Source: Shewanella eurypsychrophilus (GTDB lineage Bacteria; Pseudomonadota; Gammaproteobacteria; Enterobacterales; Shewanellaceae). Taken from it: 64,000 nt of DNA. Both the position numbers and the translations under genes were made by a program. Positions 62,982 to 64,000 of the stretch are shown here, piece after piece (the stretch's first letter is position 1; every line of letters starts with the position of its first letter). The DNA lies in contig NZ_CP045503.2 of NCBI RefSeq assembly GCF_007004545.3, positions 3,194,501 to 3,258,500 on the forward strand, given 5' to 3'. The notes beneath the pieces were generated by a model. It had not been told where the DNA came from, made no database searches, and saw only the letters and a list, made by a program, of their open reading frames with translations.

Positions 62982-64000
62982 ATGTATGCTTTTCTTATTG
63001 CAAGTAAGGCTAGAAATAGCGCGCTAAATATTTGGCTAAAACTAAAAGTTAAGCTAAAGCACGTGACTCCCCCTATTTTAATCACTTTGATGAGCACACT
63101 CTTCAAGCACTTTTCAGGGCTTAAAGAACGGGTTTTAACATTCCACCCTCCAATCGGGCTAAGATCAAAAGTCGGTATCTTGTCACTATTTTTACTGTGT
63201 TTACCTTGGCTTGGGTATCAATATGTGTGGGAAATGGAAAAATATCTTAGATACGGTCAAGAAAAAACCCTCGAAGGAACCACACAAGCATTAGCAACAG
63301 CACTTCATGAACGCCCCAACCTTTTCGATATACAGGCAAGCTTTTTAACACAAGTCGAGCAAGGGCGAGATCTCTATGCTTACCAGTTAGCTGGTCCAAT
63401 TCAATTAGATGGTAAACTGAATGACTGGGCCCTTTACCGCCATCGCAGTATTAATTACGGTCACGGCCATCAGATCTTCAAACATGATGTACAAGCACCG
63501 TTAAATATCAGCTTTAATCATATGGTAGGTAAATACGGTGGATATCTGTATGCATTTTTTGAAGTCACCGATCCTAGCGTCATCTATCGTGGCAGCAACA
63601 GCTTAAAAATCGACGTCAATGATCATCTGGCTATTGCGACTCTAGCGCCCGATGGAAAATTCAAACGCTATATCATAGCCACTCAAAAAGATGGCTGGGT
63701 CAGCTCCTATGAGCTCCCTGCAGATCCTCAAAAGAGAATGCCTGTTACACCTGAATTAAAAATCCAGGGTAAATGGCTCAAAACAGAGACAGGCTACAAT
63801 GTCGAGATTAGACTGCCCTTAGAGATGGTAGGCAGTAAACTAGGCTTCGCTATCTATGATGTTAACGATAAGAAGACTCGTCGCCTCGATGCCATTGTTG
63901 GTACATCTGCTATCGATGATGTTGAAAATTTAGGCACGGTTCTGGTTCCTTCCCCAGAAATCGAAAGTATCATCAAAGGGATGAGTCATAACAGCTCAAG
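62982..64000 (+). CDS. pdsS: Dedicated sortase system histidine kinase PdsS (3' end outside window)
   Basis: The frame runs to the window edge, with at least 339 residues. It contains LRSKVGILSLFLLCLPWLG, then WEMEKYLRYGQEKTLEGTTQALATAL, the typical N-terminus of PdsS kinases: a membrane helix followed by a periplasmic sensor. The kinase core is beyond the window. The start is uncertain: 62982 and 63090 are both in-frame ATGs, each with a weak ribosome binding site; the frame is open even further upstream. It lies 104 bp after pdsR. Confidence 0.78.
   Translation, partial: MYAFLIASKARNSALNIWLKLKVKLKHVTPPILITLMSTLFKHFSGLKERVLTFHPPIGLRSKVGILSLFLLCLPWLGYQYVWEMEKYLRYGQEKTLEGTTQALATALHERPNLFDIQASFLTQVEQGRDLYAYQLAGPIQLDGKLNDWALYRHRSINYGHGHQIFKHDVQAPLNISFNHMVGKYGGYLYAFFEVTDPSVIYRGSNSLKIDVNDHLAIATLAPDGKFKRYIIATQKDGWVSSYELPADPQKRMPVTPELKIQGKWLKTETGYNVEIRLPLEMVGSKLGFAIYDVNDKKTRRLDAIVGTSAIDDVENLGTVLVPSPEIESIIKGMSHNSS

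Overview
The window is chromosomal DNA of a marine gammaproteobacterium, most likely a Shewanella or close relative. The evidence is moderate GC, protein sequences close to the enteric orthologues but distinct from them, a 1612-residue NAD-glutamate dehydrogenase, a proteobacterial dedicated sortase locus, DUF3466/DUF2835/DUF1302 families typical of Alteromonadales, and gene order shared in blocks with E. coli. The genus is an inference from gene content; no 16S rRNA lies in the window.

Layout. 1-4.1 kb: end of an unknown gene, hda with a DUF2066 secreted protein, and uraA. 4.1-10.4 kb: grxD, sodB, and the stress operon prkA-yeaH-spoVR. 10.4-13.7 kb: rplY, the peptidoglycan pair mepK and ldtD, and a lone type IV-like pilin. 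13.9-17.8 kb: the E. coli-like block uvrY-uvrC-pgsA-tRNA(Gly-Cys-Leu), with two degenerate tRNA-Gly copies. 18.1-21.4 kb: accessory DNA ending at tRNA-Ser, with a two-receiver diguanylate cyclase, a transposase N-terminal relic, a DUF4262-like gene and an IS91-type transposase remnant. 21.6-34 kb: the macrodomain block known from E. coli (ycbZ-like Lon, fabA, rmf, uup, rlmKL, zapC, pyrD), interrupted by a DUF3466 gene and by an array of five initiator tRNA genes interleaved with three 105-nt tRNA-like variants. 34-39 kb: the giant glutamate dehydrogenase. 39-46 kb: a four-gene envelope export operon (DUF1302, DUF1329, YCF48-like, RND). 46.4-57.2 kb: DUF2835, pepN, prc, proQ, msrC, yebG and letA-letB, with letA split into two genes. 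57.3 kb to the end: a diguanylate cyclase and the dedicated sortase system (sortase, LPXTG target, OmpA-like PdsO, response regulator PdsR, and the start of kinase PdsS).

How genes work together. Several blocks serve the envelope: MepK/LdtD and Prc act on peptidoglycan turnover, LetA/LetB on lipid traffic between membranes, the RND/DUF operon on export of an unknown hydrophobic cargo, and the sortase anchors one large VIT/vWA protein under its own two-component control. Readable regulatory sites include adjacent FadR-like and FabR-like operators before fabA, a LexA box before yebG, and a CRP-like site before the glutamate dehydrogenase gene.

Most unusual signals: the initiator tRNA array with a conserved 105-nt tRNA-like variant; the degenerate tRNA-Gly copies that share a short motif with that variant; poly-G tracts inside both the sortase gene and its target gene; and a sortase reading frame whose membrane anchor lies upstream of any ATG, GTG or TTG start.
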